Positions 52,046 through 61,086 of a stretch of DNA of 64,000 nt are shown here, one piece after another. The notes under the pieces were generated by a model that did not search any database, was not told the DNA's origin, and saw only the letters and a program-made list of their open reading frames with translations. The position numbers and the translations under genes were made by a program. The stretch's first letter is position 1; each line of letters begins with the position of its first letter. Origin of the DNA: Caulobacterales bacterium (GTDB taxonomy: Bacteria > Pseudomonadota > Alphaproteobacteria > Caulobacterales > Parvularculaceae); the NCBI GenBank assembly GCA_020638525.1, contig JACKIL010000012.1, positions 1 through 64,000 on the forward strand. The letters run 5' to 3'.

Positions 52046-53256
52046 CGCGCGTTCTCTACATTGAATGCGGTGCGGCCGAGACGCGAAGCGCGTTCATCAT
52101 TGATGATGTCGTGATGCGCCTGTGGTTCGCGCCGGCGCGCGGCGATGAAACGCTGCCGCGCCCCGCAGAAGCCGGCGACGTTTATCTCGGCCGCGTGCGG
52201 ACGATTTCGAAATCACTGAATGCGGCTTATGTCGACATCGGTGAGGCGGATGACGCCTTTCTGCAACTGAAGAAGGGCGAAAAAGCGCCAGTGGAAGGCG
52301 CGCGCGTCGTCGTTTCGGTGAAGCGGCCTGCGCTTGGCGCAAAAGGCGCGCTCCTTACGCTCAGAACGCCAAGCGGATCGCCCAGCGCAGAAGAAGAACT
52401 CGCCGCACGGGCGGATTCGCTCGCGGCGCCGGCGCGTCTCGCCGGCGGCGAGGATGCAACGCTCGCCGCATTTCGCTCCATCAAGCCGGCGGCGGTTGAT
52501 GAGATCGTCATCGACTCCGTCGAAGCGGCGGGCGCGCTGCGGACCTTTCTCGCTGCCGCGGGCGCCAAGGCGCCGAAGCTTGTCACCGCGCCGGTATCCT
52601 TCCGCGATCTCGGCGTCGACGAGGCGATTGAAGTCGCGCTAGAGCGTTTCGTCTCGCTCGACGGCGGCGCGCGCCTCACTTTCGATGAGACCGAAGCAAT
52701 GACGGTCGTCGATATCGACAGCGCTGGCGCGTCGAACGCCAATGACAGGATCAACCTTGCGGCGGCGAGGGCGCTCTTTCCGGAGCTTTCGAGGCGCGGG
52801 GCGGGCGGGCGCATTCTCGTTGACTTCCTGCCGCCTTCGGGCGCCAAGGCGCGCGCATCGCTCTTCGATTTCCTCGCGAGCGCCGCCAAGGGCGCTTTCC
52901 CGGGGCGCGCAGGAAAACTCTCCGTAGACGGCGTATTCGATTTTAATGCGCCGCGTGAGGCGCCGACTCTGCTTGAGCGTGCAAGCGAGACTGTGACCCG
53001 AAAAGGGTGGATCCGCGAGGGCAGGCGCCTGTCGACGGACTGGCTCGCGAAGGCGGCGATCCGAGCGCTTGAGAACGCTCTCGCGACGCGACCTTCTGCA
53101 AGGCTCCGCCTTCTCTGCGGGGCGGCGCTTGGCGCTTATCTTGGCGAACGCCCGCAATGGCGCGAGCGGCTCGCCGCGCGTTTCGGCGCGCGGTTTGATA
53201 TTGTCGACGACGCAGACTTGGAGGAGCGCAGCTTCGATGTCTCCGAAATCCGATAA
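52042..53256 (+). CDS. rng: Ribonuclease E/G family protein (RNase G-like)
   Basis: A 404-residue protein. The GTG at 52042 overlaps the maf stop by four bases, and MTRVLYIE-type reading is typical of this family. An S1-like RNA-binding part (GDVYLGRVRTISKSLNAAYV) precedes the catalytic core with TVVDIDSAG, which carries metal-binding Asp residues. It is shorter than E. coli RNase G (about 490) and lacks the long scaffold tail of RNase E. It would cut single-stranded RNA with a 5' monophosphate preference. Confidence 0.88.
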   Translation: MTRVLYIECGAAETRSAFIIDDVVMRLWFAPARGDETLPRPAEAGDVYLGRVRTISKSLNAAYVDIGEADDAFLQLKKGEKAPVEGARVVVSVKRPALGAKGALLTLRTPSGSPSAEEELAARADSLAAPARLAGGEDATLAAFRSIKPAAVDEIVIDSVEAAGALRTFLAAAGAKAPKLVTAPVSFRDLGVDEAIEVALERFVSLDGGARLTFDETEAMTVVDIDSAGASNANDRINLAAARALFPELSRRGAGGRILVDFLPPSGAKARASLFDFLASAAKGAFPGRAGKLSVDGVFDFNAPREAPTLLERASETVTRKGWIREGRRLSTDWLAKAAIRALENALATRPSARLRLLCGAALGAYLGERPQWRERLAARFGARFDIVDDADLEERSFDVSEIR

Positions 53257-53446
53257 GCCGGCGCCGCAACCGGGCGCCAAAGCCGCAGAGTGCCCCATCT
53301 GCGGCAAGCCGGCCGCGCCTGACTATGCGCCGTTCTGCTCGAAGCGCTGCGCCGATATCGATCTCCATCGCTGGCTTTCGGGCAGCTACGCTATTCCCGC
53401 CGTCGAGGATGACGGCGATATCGACGATGGCGGTGAGGGCGAGTAA
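53237..53446 (+). CDS. yacG: YacG zinc-binding protein (DNA gyrase inhibitor)
   Basis: A 69-residue protein from ATG 53237, which overlaps the end of the RNase gene by 20 bases. It has the four-Cys zinc site CPICGKPAAPDYAPFCSKRC, then DIDLHRWLSGSYAIP, as in YacG. YacG binds and inhibits DNA gyrase. Confidence 0.93.
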   Translation: MSPKSDKPAPQPGAKAAECPICGKPAAPDYAPFCSKRCADIDLHRWLSGSYAIPAVEDDGDIDDGGEGE

Positions 53447-53509
53447 AGCCCTTCAACTTGCGTGATCATTGGCGCGACCTTAGTCTCCTCTGGAGTAGAG
53501 GGGGCGGTT

Positions 53510-54661
53510 ATGCTGGGGCGTTCAAGTAAAAAACGAATAATCTTGCCGATTGGCGCGGCGCTGCTGGCGTTCTCATTCGCCCTGCCGGTCGCCGCCGCAG
53601 CCGATTATGCGGAGGAATACCGCCAATATAACGAGGCGCTCGCCGTGGGCGATCAGGATGCGGCGACGGTTCACGCGCTCGCCGCTTGGAAGGGCGCCGA
53701 AGCGGCGTTGGGTGATCATAGAACCACAGCGATCCTCGCTTATAATTACGGTCAGCAAGTTCTTTTCGAGGCGCCGTCCGAAGCGCTTCCGGCGCTGCAG
53801 CGTGCGAAGGAATTGCTGGATTCAGGCGTTGCGGCGCTGCCGGTTGAAGATCTCGATGTCTATCTCGCCTATGCGGTCATGGTGACAGGCGGAGGAAGAA
53901 AGTCCGACGCTGAAGCGTTGCGTGCAGCGCTGGCGGCGCGGGATAGCGCGGGGATTCCGCCGGCCTATGAGATTGCGCGCATTTGGCTGGAGCTTTCGCT
54001 GAACGACGTAGGAAGGAGTAAGCTTTCCGAAGCGATCAGCGGCGCCGCGCGCGCCGAGAGGATGTTCGCCGAAACGGCGCCGCAGGCCTATCGCCAGAGA
54101 GGCCTTGCGATCATGGTGCAGGGAATGTCGAAGCTAATTCCCGAGCCGCGCAGTAGTTTGACGATAAAGGCGGCGCATGCAGATTTTCTACGGGCGTGGA
54201 GATTGTTCCCTACACAGAAGGATATCGATACGTTCGATTCTGTTTTCGCCAAAATTATCGCCTGGGATTACGCAGCGCACGTCGCCTACGTAAACTTGAG
54301 ATACGATGAATCGTTGACGCCAGGAGACGTGCTTCCGCACACGTTCTCCAATCTTCCGCCGATACTGGAGAATTCGACGTGGGAGAAGCAATGCGCGCAT
54401 TTGTGGGAAGAACGCAAACCGCCGAAATATCCCAGAGAGGCCTTGAGGCGTGGCTCTCTTGGGTCCGTCTTCATAGGATATCACCTGACCGAAGATGGCC
54501 GCGTAAGGGACGCAAGAGTCCTCGCGGAAGTTCCGAGCGGGAAGTTTGCCGCGGCAGTTTTGAAATCCATGCAGGAATGGCGGCATGTCCTGCCAATGGA
54601 TACGCGGCCGGAGTGCATGCTCAACCAAGTCAATTACTTCACATTCGAAGTTCGTTACTGA
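53510..54661 (+). CDS. Exported protein with C-terminal TonB domain
   Basis: A 383-residue protein from ATG 53510. A signal peptide (ILPIGAALLAFSFALPVAAA) is followed by about 240 helical residues without a named domain and a C-terminal TonB-type segment (PPKYPREALRRGSLGSVFIG, then DGRVRDARVLAEVPSGKF). It lacks the N-terminal anchor and proline spacer of classical TonB, so it may not energise receptors. The start is chosen to open the signal peptide. Confidence 0.75.
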   Translation: MLGRSSKKRIILPIGAALLAFSFALPVAAAADYAEEYRQYNEALAVGDQDAATVHALAAWKGAEAALGDHRTTAILAYNYGQQVLFEAPSEALPALQRAKELLDSGVAALPVEDLDVYLAYAVMVTGGGRKSDAEALRAALAARDSAGIPPAYEIARIWLELSLNDVGRSKLSEAISGAARAERMFAETAPQAYRQRGLAIMVQGMSKLIPEPRSSLTIKAAHADFLRAWRLFPTQKDIDTFDSVFAKIIAWDYAAHVAYVNLRYDESLTPGDVLPHTFSNLPPILENSTWEKQCAHLWEERKPPKYPREALRRGSLGSVFIGYHLTEDGRVRDARVLAEVPSGKFAAAVLKSMQEWRHVLPMDTRPECMLNQVNYFTFEVRY

Positions 54662-54780
54662 GCGCCCCAGAGCGAGCGGCTTTGCGGCGAATCGGGCAGT
54701 CGGGGGGATCGCGACGCCATTCGCGTGACCAGACAGCCGAGCAGCACCAACACAACCCACCGGTGTATTTACTCAACTAT

Positions 54781-54793
54781 GTTATGTGATATC
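54781..54793. promoter_or_regulatory. Candidate Zur box upstream of the small membrane protein
   Basis: GTTATGTGATATC has the dyad GTTAT...ATATC and resembles the alphaproteobacterial Zur consensus (GTTATA-N-TATAAC). It is 50 bases before the start of a Cys-bearing membrane protein whose gene precedes a Zur-like regulator, which supports the idea. Confidence 0.4.
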
Positions 54794-54842
54794 GTCCATT
54801 TTTCCGGGAGAGCTGACGCCGTTCGGGCGTCGGGGACGGGCG

Positions 54843-55145
54843 ATGAGCGACAGGGTCAAATTCATCGGCGCCATGATGGCCGCGTGCATCGCCTTGCTGG
54901 CGATGGCGCTGACCGCCATTCATGTCGCGTCGGCAGGCGGCCTTGCCGGGCATGATGAAGCGACATGCCCCGTATGCGTCGCGTCGCGAGAGGCGGGGCC
55001 TGCCATCGCTCCTTCGCCGTCCGTGCTCGTTCTTGTTGCACTCATCATCATCGAAATGCTCCTCCTCCTGGAGCCTCAAGCCGCCTGCCGAAGCTGCGCA
55101 GCATCGGGGCCGAAATCCGTACGCGGACCGCCTGCCGCTTTCTGA
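54843..55145 (+). CDS. Small two-helix membrane protein with HxxxxCxxC motif
   Basis: A 100-residue protein with an N-terminal hydrophobic segment (FIGAMMAACIALLAMALTAI), a motif HDEATCPVC facing the periplasm, and a second hydrophobic segment (SVLVLVALIIIEMLLLLEP). A CRSC pair follows. I cannot name the family; it resembles short metal-linked proteins such as DUF2946. It lies 58 bases before the Zur-like gene on the same strand and could bind a metal (inference). Confidence 0.6.
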   Translation: MSDRVKFIGAMMAACIALLAMALTAIHVASAGGLAGHDEATCPVCVASREAGPAIAPSPSVLVLVALIIIEMLLLLEPQAACRSCAASGPKSVRGPPAAF

Positions 55146-55203
55146 GTTCGTGCATGCAGGAAAAGCGGCGCGCCCGGACCGGGCGTGAGACGGAGGACAG
55201 GCG

Positions 55204-55665
55204 ATGCCTCGCAAGAAACAAGCGGGCGGCCAAGGATCCGGCGGCGAAGGGTCTGACGGTCAGGACAAAAGCGGCAGGAAGAAGCGCGGCCTCTCGCGCA
55301 ATGAGAAGATCATTCTCAGTAAGTTGAGAGAGGCCGATAGACCGCTCAAGGCGTATGAGATGTTGGAGCTCGCGCGCCCGGATGGTTTCACCGCGCCGAT
55401 GACGGTCTATCGCGCGTTGCGTGGCCTCATTGCGCTGGGCCTCGCGAAGAAGATCGCGCGACTAAACGCCTTCGTTGCGGTGACGGAGGAAGATGGCGAC
55501 CGCATTGACGCCTATCTCATATGCCGGCGTTGCGGGCGCACGGACGCGCGGCCGATCGAACGCCACGCGTTCATCTCCATGCTTGGCGCGGAGGATATGC
55601 CGGTCGACGATGTCTTCATCGAAGTATTCGGCGCCTGCACCGTTTGCGCATCCGCGCCCGCATGA
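55204..55665 (+). CDS. zur: Fur-family regulator, probably Zur
   Basis: A 153-residue regulator. A Lys-rich N-terminal tail (residues 1-30) precedes the winged-helix (LREADRPLKAYEMLELARPD, FTAPMTVYRALRGLIALGLA). Zinc-binding pairs CRRCG (about residue 105) and CTVC near the C-terminus fit the structural site of Fur-family proteins. The HTH length and the adjacent membrane gene fit Zur better than Fur. A terminator follows. Confidence 0.75.
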   Translation: MPRKKQAGGQGSGGEGSDGQDKSGRKKRGLSRNEKIILSKLREADRPLKAYEMLELARPDGFTAPMTVYRALRGLIALGLAKKIARLNAFVAVTEEDGDRIDAYLICRRCGRTDARPIERHAFISMLGAEDMPVDDVFIEVFGACTVCASAPA

Positions 55666-55669
55666 AAAA

Positions 55670-55699
55670 CGCCTGCCTTCGGGGAAGGCAGGCGCATTT
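55670..55699 (+). terminator. Rho-independent terminator after zur
   Basis: CGCCTGCCTTC (55670-55680), a GGG loop, and GAAGGCAGGCG (55684-55694) form a perfect 11-bp stem followed by CATTTTAC. It lies five bases beyond the zur stop and before the convergent EF-hand gene. Confidence 0.85.
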
Positions 55700-55722
55700 T
55701 ACTTTCTGACGGAAGCGCGGGG

Positions 55723-56301
55723 TTAGGAAGAGGCCTTGCCCCAGACGAGCGCGGCGAATTGCGCTTTCTCGGCGTCGTCGAGCGCGTTGTCGTCGTTCGC
55801 GTCGGCTTCATCGAAGCTCGCAAGTCGGGCTTTAATGAGCGTCTTCTCGTTGATCGTGTCTTTGCCGTCGCTCAGCGCGACGAAGAATTCTTCCGGCGTC
55901 GGTTCGTCGGTCGCCGCTTCCTCAGCCTGTTCGGCTTCTGCAACGACGGTCTCCGCGACGTCAGACGCGACAGTCGCACCTTCCACCGGCGTCTCGGCGG
56001 AGGCCAAAGTCGCTGCGTCTTCAGCGGATTGATATTCGAGCTGGGCCGCGGCGAAGGCGACGAATTCGTCCTGGCTGATTTTTCCGTCCGCATCGGCGTC
56101 GGCGAGCGTGAACTCCTTCTGGCCGTATTCGCGCGCGTCGTCTTTCGTCGTCACCGCCAGAGCGTCAAGAACGTTCTGCGGCGGAACGGTCATTTCTTCC
56201 GCGCTCGGCGCGGTCGTTTGCGGGGTCATGTCGTCCTGCGCAATCGCAATGCCGCCAGCAATCGCCGCCACGGAAACAGCGGAAAGAATCCTTACGATCA
56301 T
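55723..56301 (-). CDS. Exported EF-hand calcium-binding protein
   Basis: A 192-residue acidic protein from ATG 56301, with CAGGAGAATC upstream. A signal peptide ends near GGIAIA. Two EF-hand loops are seen: DADADGKISQDE (around residues 67-78) and DANDDNALDDAE (around 172-183); a long Ala/Glu-rich stretch lies between. It is probably a periplasmic calcium sensor or buffer. No partner is evident. Confidence 0.82.
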   Translation of the reverse strand: MIVRILSAVSVAAIAGGIAIAQDDMTPQTTAPSAEEMTVPPQNVLDALAVTTKDDAREYGQKEFTLADADADGKISQDEFVAFAAAQLEYQSAEDAATLASAETPVEGATVASDVAETVVAEAEQAEEAATDEPTPEEFFVALSDGKDTINEKTLIKARLASFDEADANDDNALDDAEKAQFAALVWGKASS

Positions 56302-56489
56302 TTCTGATTCTCCTGATCCTGATTCGAGAGTCTGCGTTGAGAATTTGGGTCTTGCGCGCCGCCCACGGACGATCCGCGCCAACGGCGTGACCATGCTGAG
56401 CGTCGTTCTTCATTGGTAGTTAAGCCTTGGTCATGACAAATCGGTCATGAGCGACGGAATCCGCTGGGGCGCGCGCCGGTTGCAGCCCG

Positions 56490-57533
56490 CTATTCGTTCC
56501 CGTCGTAAAGCTCGCGAATATTCACGGAAGAATTGTTGCCGAGCGCTTCGTAATTCGCAGCGATCCACGCTTCAGCGATTTTCGCCCCGCGCTCTTTCAA
56601 ATCGGTAAGGAAACTCCAGTCGACATTGAATTTGCTGGCCGCCGACATTTCCTGCAGCGCTTCATCGCTGCGGACTGAGTGGATGCGAATGTTCTTCAGC
56701 CGGTCGCGATATTCGTCCTTCAGCCAGCCATGACCGAGAAGTTTATGCACGAATCCGATCGCGCGCAGTTCGCCGAGGAGCGCTGCGTTGAAGCTGATTT
56801 CATTGACGCGGTCCATAATGTCCGACGCCGACTCGGGCAGTTTCTCCCGCGTCAACGGATTGACGTGAACGATGACGATGTCCTGCGATTCCGATTCATA
56901 GAAGAAAGGGAAGAGGACGGGATTGCCCATATAGCCGCCATCCCAATAGTGCTCGCCGTCGACTTCGACCGCCTGAAACAGAAAGGGCAGGCAGGCGGAA
57001 GCGAGCACCGCGTCGATCGAAACGTCCGCCGTGCGGAAGACATGCACTTTTCCGGAACGCACATTCGTCGCGGAGATATAAAGCTTGGCGCGCTTGCACT
57101 CGCGCAATTCATCGAAGTCGATGCAGCGCTTCAGAATGTCTTTCAACGGATTGATGTCGAACGGATTGAACTGGTAAGGCGAAAGCGCGCGCGTGAACGT
57201 GTCGAACATCAGTTGCGATACGGAGTTTCCGATTTCCGCAAGATTGTTCGTCAGGCTCCACGGCATGCGCGGGATCGGGCTATAGAGGCTTCCCGCATTC
57301 GCGACTGCGCGCCAGACTTCTTCGAGTTTCTTACGCGCGCCGTCGCGCCCGTCGAGATGAAGGCCATAGGCGAGGGAGACAGCGTTGACCGCGCCCGCGC
57401 TGGTGCCGGAGATCGAGTCGAATTCAAGCCGCTCGTCCTGCAACAGGCGGTCGATTACGCCCCAGGTGACGGCGCCGTGGGCGCCGCCGCCCTGCAGGGC
57501 GAGGTTGATGCGCTTTGCGTTCGAGCGCGCCAT
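56490..57533 (-). CDS. Patatin-like phospholipase
   Basis: A 347-residue cytoplasmic hydrolase with the oxyanion loop GGGAHG, the nucleophile elbow GTSAGAVNAV and the catalytic Asp in YWDGGYMGNP. A DUF3336-like C-terminal part follows. It lies five bases after 3-hydroxybutyrate dehydrogenase on the same strand, a common alphaproteobacterial pair linked to storage-granule (PHB) turnover; that link is inferred from context. Confidence 0.9.
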   Translation of the reverse strand: MARSNAKRINLALQGGGAHGAVTWGVIDRLLQDERLEFDSISGTSAGAVNAVSLAYGLHLDGRDGARKKLEEVWRAVANAGSLYSPIPRMPWSLTNNLAEIGNSVSQLMFDTFTRALSPYQFNPFDINPLKDILKRCIDFDELRECKRAKLYISATNVRSGKVHVFRTADVSIDAVLASACLPFLFQAVEVDGEHYWDGGYMGNPVLFPFFYESESQDIVIVHVNPLTREKLPESASDIMDRVNEISFNAALLGELRAIGFVHKLLGHGWLKDEYRDRLKNIRIHSVRSDEALQEMSAASKFNVDWSFLTDLKERGAKIAEAWIAANYEALGNNSSVNIRELYDGNE

Positions 57534-57538
57534 CGCCG

Positions 57539-58321
57539 CTATTTCGCGACCCAGCCGCCGTCGATCTGCAACGCCGCGCCGGTAATCTGCGAAGCGGCTT
57601 TCGTGGTGAGATAAACAGCAAGCGAGCCGATCTGCTCGACCGTAACGAACTGCTTCGTCGGTTGCGCTTCGAGGATGACTTTCTGAACAACTTCTTCCTC
57701 CGTCATGTGGCGCGTCTTCGCCTGATCGGGGATCTGCTTTTCGACGAGCGGCGTCTTTACATAACCGGGGCAGATCGCGTTGCAGGTGACGCCGAATTCG
57801 GCGCCTTCAAGCGCGATCGTTTTGGTGAAGCCGACGACGCCATGCTTGGCCGCGACATAGGCCGACTTGAAGGGCGAAGCGACAAGGCCGTGCGCGGAAG
57901 CGATGTTGATGATGCGTCCGAACTTTCGGTCTTTCATTCCCTTGAACACTGCTTTCGTCGCATGGAAGGAGGAAGAAAGGTTGATCGCGATGATGGCGTT
58001 CCACTTTTCTTCCGGAAAGTTCTCGACTTCTGACACGAATTGAATGCCCGCATTGTTCACGAGCACGTCGACCTGACCGAAGGCGGCTTCCGCCTTGCTG
58101 ACCATGTCGCGGATTTCCTCCGGCTTCGTCATATCGGCGCCGTGATAGCCGACTTTGACGCCATATTTGTCTTCGAGGCCCGCACGGATGGTTTCGATTT
58201 CATCCTTGTCGCCGAAACCGTTGAGCATGACGTTCATGCCTTCAGCGGCGAAGGCGGTGGCGACGCCGAGGCCGATGCCGCTGGTTGATCCGGTCACGAT
58301 GGCGTTGAGGCGGTTGGACAT
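57539..58321 (-). CDS. 3-hydroxybutyrate dehydrogenase
   Basis: A 260-residue SDR from ATG 58321 with AAAGGAGTTT upstream. Cofactor loop VTGSTSGIGLG, NNAG motif VLVNNAGIQFVSEVE, and active site AYVAAKHGVVGFTK (YxxxK) match bacterial 3-hydroxybutyrate dehydrogenases, including the PGYVKTPLVEKQIPDQAK segment. It oxidises (R)-3-hydroxybutyrate to acetoacetate during PHB use. Co-transcribed with the patatin gene. Confidence 0.92.
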   Translation of the reverse strand: MSNRLNAIVTGSTSGIGLGVATAFAAEGMNVMLNGFGDKDEIETIRAGLEDKYGVKVGYHGADMTKPEEIRDMVSKAEAAFGQVDVLVNNAGIQFVSEVENFPEEKWNAIIAINLSSSFHATKAVFKGMKDRKFGRIINIASAHGLVASPFKSAYVAAKHGVVGFTKTIALEGAEFGVTCNAICPGYVKTPLVEKQIPDQAKTRHMTEEEVVQKVILEAQPTKQFVTVEQIGSLAVYLTTKAASQITGAALQIDGGWVAK

Positions 58322-58477
58322 GGGGAAACTCCTTTCGGAAGGGGGGCGATCGCGGGGCGAACATAGGCGCGGGCGCCGGGCGCCGCAATGCGGCAAAGGC
58401 CGGGAGCGGTCGGTGGCGCATGGCCGCGGCGGGATGTAGAGTGCCCCCCATCCACTCAAGAGAAAGCGAGGCGGCCC

Positions 58478-59032
58478 ATGTATTTCCGCGTAACGCTTGC
58501 CAGTGCGATTTTGATGACGGGCTTTGGCCTTGCGGCCGGGGCGCACGCCCAGATGGCGATCACAACTTTTGGAGCGACGGATGCGTCGCTCTGCTACCAG
58601 AACGCCGCTGATGATTTCAGCCGCGACATATCCCCTTGCGATGCGGCGCTTTCCCAGGGCGGGACCTCGCCGGCCGATCGCTATAAAACGCTCGTCAATC
58701 GCGGAATCATCAAGAACCGCACTGGCGACATAGCGTCGGCGATGGACGATTTCAATGCGGCGCTCGCAATCGATGGGACGATCGCTGAGGCATACCTCAA
58801 TAGAGGGAACAGCCATTATTTGAGCGGGCGCTATGGCGAGGCGCTCAGCGATTACGAAACGGCTATCGCCTACGAAGTGAACAAGCCGTGGGCGGCCTGG
58901 TACAATATCGGTCTTGCGCACGAAGCGATGAAGGACACTGAAAAAGCGCGCGCGGCTTATATGAAAGCGCTTGAGATCAATCCTGAGTTCTCCGCAGCGC
59001 AGGAGAAGCTCGCAAGACTGGGGACCGGCTGA
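58478..59032 (+). CDS. Exported TPR-repeat protein
   Basis: A 184-residue protein from ATG 58478. A signal peptide (ASAILMTGFGLAAGAHAQ) is followed by at least three tetratricopeptide repeats (for example AEAYLNRGNSHYLSGRYGEA, then AWYNIGLAHEAMKDTEKARA). TPR proteins hold protein partners; no partner is clear. It ends two bases before threonine synthase, so the two may share a transcript by chance. Confidence 0.85.
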   Translation: MYFRVTLASAILMTGFGLAAGAHAQMAITTFGATDASLCYQNAADDFSRDISPCDAALSQGGTSPADRYKTLVNRGIIKNRTGDIASAMDDFNAALAIDGTIAEAYLNRGNSHYLSGRYGEALSDYETAIAYEVNKPWAAWYNIGLAHEAMKDTEKARAAYMKALEINPEFSAAQEKLARLGTG

Positions 59033-59034
59033 GA

Positions 59035-60255
59035 ATGAGCGAAGCGAGTTTTGTTACGCATCTTGAGTGCTCGCTGACCGGCAAGACTTATGAGGCTGGC
59101 AAGGTGCACGGTCTTTCGGAAGCCGGAAAGCCTTTGTTGGTGCGTTACGACCTTGAGGCGCTCGGCAAGGCTGTTTCCAAGCGCGATCTTCTGCGGCGCA
59201 CTGAAGGGTTCTGGCGCTACCATGAATTTCTGCCTGTCGCGAAGGTGGAGAACCGCGTTTCGCTTGGCGAGGTGGTGACGCCGTTGATCCGTACGCCGCG
59301 CATCGAGGCCAAGCTCGGCGGCGGCGAAATTCTGGTGAAGGATGAAGGGCGGCTGCCGACCGGCTCTTTCAAGGCGCGGGGCCTCGCGCTCGCCGTGTCG
59401 ATGGCGAAGGAATTCGGCCTGAAGCATCTCGCCATGCCGACCAATGGCAATGCGGGCGCGGCGATGGCCGCCTATGCTTCGCGCGCCGGGATGAAGACGA
59501 CGATCTTCTGTCCGGACGATACGCCCGGCGTCAATGTCGAGGAGATCGCGCTGCAGGGTGGCGACGTCTATCTCGTCAACGGCCTCATCAATGATTGCGG
59601 GAAGATCGTCGGCGAGGGGAAAGAGAAAGTCGGCTGGTTCGACGTTTCGACCCTGAAGGAGCCCTATCGAATCGAAGGCAAGAAGACGATGGGGCTCGAA
59701 CTCGCCGAACAACTGAACTGGGAGCTGCCAGACGTCATCTTCTATCCGACCGGCGGCGGCACCGGCCTCATCGGCATGTGGAAGGCGTTCGATGAGCTCG
59801 AAGCGATCGGCTGGATCGGTTCTGAACGTCCGCGTATGGTCGCCGTGCAGGCGACGGGCTGCGCGCCCATCGTGCGTGCTTGGGAGAAAGGTGAGGAACA
59901 TGCGCCGCTTTGGGAGAATGCGCACACCATCGCTTCCGGCATTCGCGTGCCTGTCGCGGTCGGCGACTTCCTGATTATCCGTGCCGTGAATGAATCGAAC
60001 GGCTTTGCGATCGCCGTCGAGGATGAAGCGATCGCCGACGCGCAAGTCGAAATGGCGAAGGAGGAGGGGCTGTTGCTTTGTCCTGAGGGCGCCGCGACTT
60101 ACGCCGCTTACAGACAATCCCTCGCTGACGGACGCGTTTCGAAAAGTGACCGCGTAGTTCTCTTCAACTGCGCGACGGGCCTCAAATACCCGATGCCGGA
60201 AGTGACGAACTTCGTCGACCGCACCAAGCCCGTCGATTATTCGCGTTTCATGTAG
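59035..60255 (+). CDS. thrC: Threonine synthase
   Basis: A 406-residue PLP enzyme converting O-phosphohomoserine to threonine. The PLP Lys is in LPTGSFKARGLALA, the phosphate loop in PTGGGTGLIGMW, and the start HLECSLTGKTYEA is typical of the longer form. It could be a thrC-like paralogue, but length and motifs match well. No homoserine kinase is in the window. Confidence 0.88.
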   Translation: MSEASFVTHLECSLTGKTYEAGKVHGLSEAGKPLLVRYDLEALGKAVSKRDLLRRTEGFWRYHEFLPVAKVENRVSLGEVVTPLIRTPRIEAKLGGGEILVKDEGRLPTGSFKARGLALAVSMAKEFGLKHLAMPTNGNAGAAMAAYASRAGMKTTIFCPDDTPGVNVEEIALQGGDVYLVNGLINDCGKIVGEGKEKVGWFDVSTLKEPYRIEGKKTMGLELAEQLNWELPDVIFYPTGGGTGLIGMWKAFDELEAIGWIGSERPRMVAVQATGCAPIVRAWEKGEEHAPLWENAHTIASGIRVPVAVGDFLIIRAVNESNGFAIAVEDEAIADAQVEMAKEEGLLLCPEGAATYAAYRQSLADGRVSKSDRVVLFNCATGLKYPMPEVTNFVDRTKPVDYSRFM

Positions 60256-60429
60256 GCGATTTTTCTCGCTGCGAAGGGGTGGACATGGGGGGAGGCGTGC
60301 GATACGCGTCCCCCATCAAAAGAGGAGCGTTCAGGCAGTGAACAACTAACGTCAGATCCGAAGGGAAGGCGCATCGCGCCGGAAGCGGATCCTAATTTCG
60401 CCCATTTTCCTTCATTTCCGGAGTCTGAT

Positions 60430-61083
60430 ATGCCTGAAGCTAATCCAGCTCAACTTGGCCCTGATCCGATGAATGCGCGCCCGATGGCGGGCGTCGATCG
60501 CGTCGCCTTCCTGAAACCCGTCGTAAACGATCCAATGATCGAGATCGGCGAATACACCTACTATGACGACCCGGCGGGGCCGGAGCATTTCGCCGAGCGC
60601 GCCGTGCTCTATCATTATCCGCATATGCAAGAGCGGCTCATCATCGGCCGTTTTTGCGCGATCGCTACGGGCGCGCGCTTCGTGATGAGCGGCGCCAATC
60701 ATGCGCTCGACGGAATTTCCACCTATCCCTTTTCGATTTTTGCAAGCGGATGGGAAGACCCGTCGCAGGATTGGCGCAAGGGCGCGCGCGGCGACACCGT
60801 CATCGGCAATGATGTGTGGATCGGCATGGACGCGACGATCATGCCCGGCGTCAAGATCGGCGATGGCGCGGTGATCGGCTCGCTCTCGGTCGTCGCGAAG
60901 GACGTGCCGCCCTATGCGATTGTCGCGGGGAACCCCGCGCGTATCGTCAAGACGCGGTTCGATGATGCGACCGTCGAGCGCCTGCTCGCGATCGCTTGGT
61001 GGAATTGGCCGACAGAAAAAATCACGCGCAATCTTGGGGCGATCAAGGGCGCCGATGTCGACGCCCTCGAACGTGCGACATAG
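60430..61083 (+). CDS. CatB-type xenobiotic acyltransferase
   Basis: A 217-residue left-handed beta-helix acetyltransferase. The catalytic His is in SGANHALDGISTYPF, and the hexapeptide repeats appear in TVIGNDVWIGMDATIMPGVK. Although the family includes chloramphenicol and streptogramin acetyltransferases, most members act on other substrates; no resistance is implied. It is convergent with the dienelactone hydrolase, three bases apart. Confidence 0.85.
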   Translation: MPEANPAQLGPDPMNARPMAGVDRVAFLKPVVNDPMIEIGEYTYYDDPAGPEHFAERAVLYHYPHMQERLIIGRFCAIATGARFVMSGANHALDGISTYPFSIFASGWEDPSQDWRKGARGDTVIGNDVWIGMDATIMPGVKIGDGAVIGSLSVVAKDVPPYAIVAGNPARIVKTRFDDATVERLLAIAWWNWPTEKITRNLGAIKGADVDALERAT

Positions 61084-61086
61084 CGT

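Noticed and set aside
60430..61083. Chloramphenicol resistance gene
   Set aside because: The fold is that of CatB-type acyltransferases, but most such chromosomal genes act on other substrates and nothing nearby suggests resistance.
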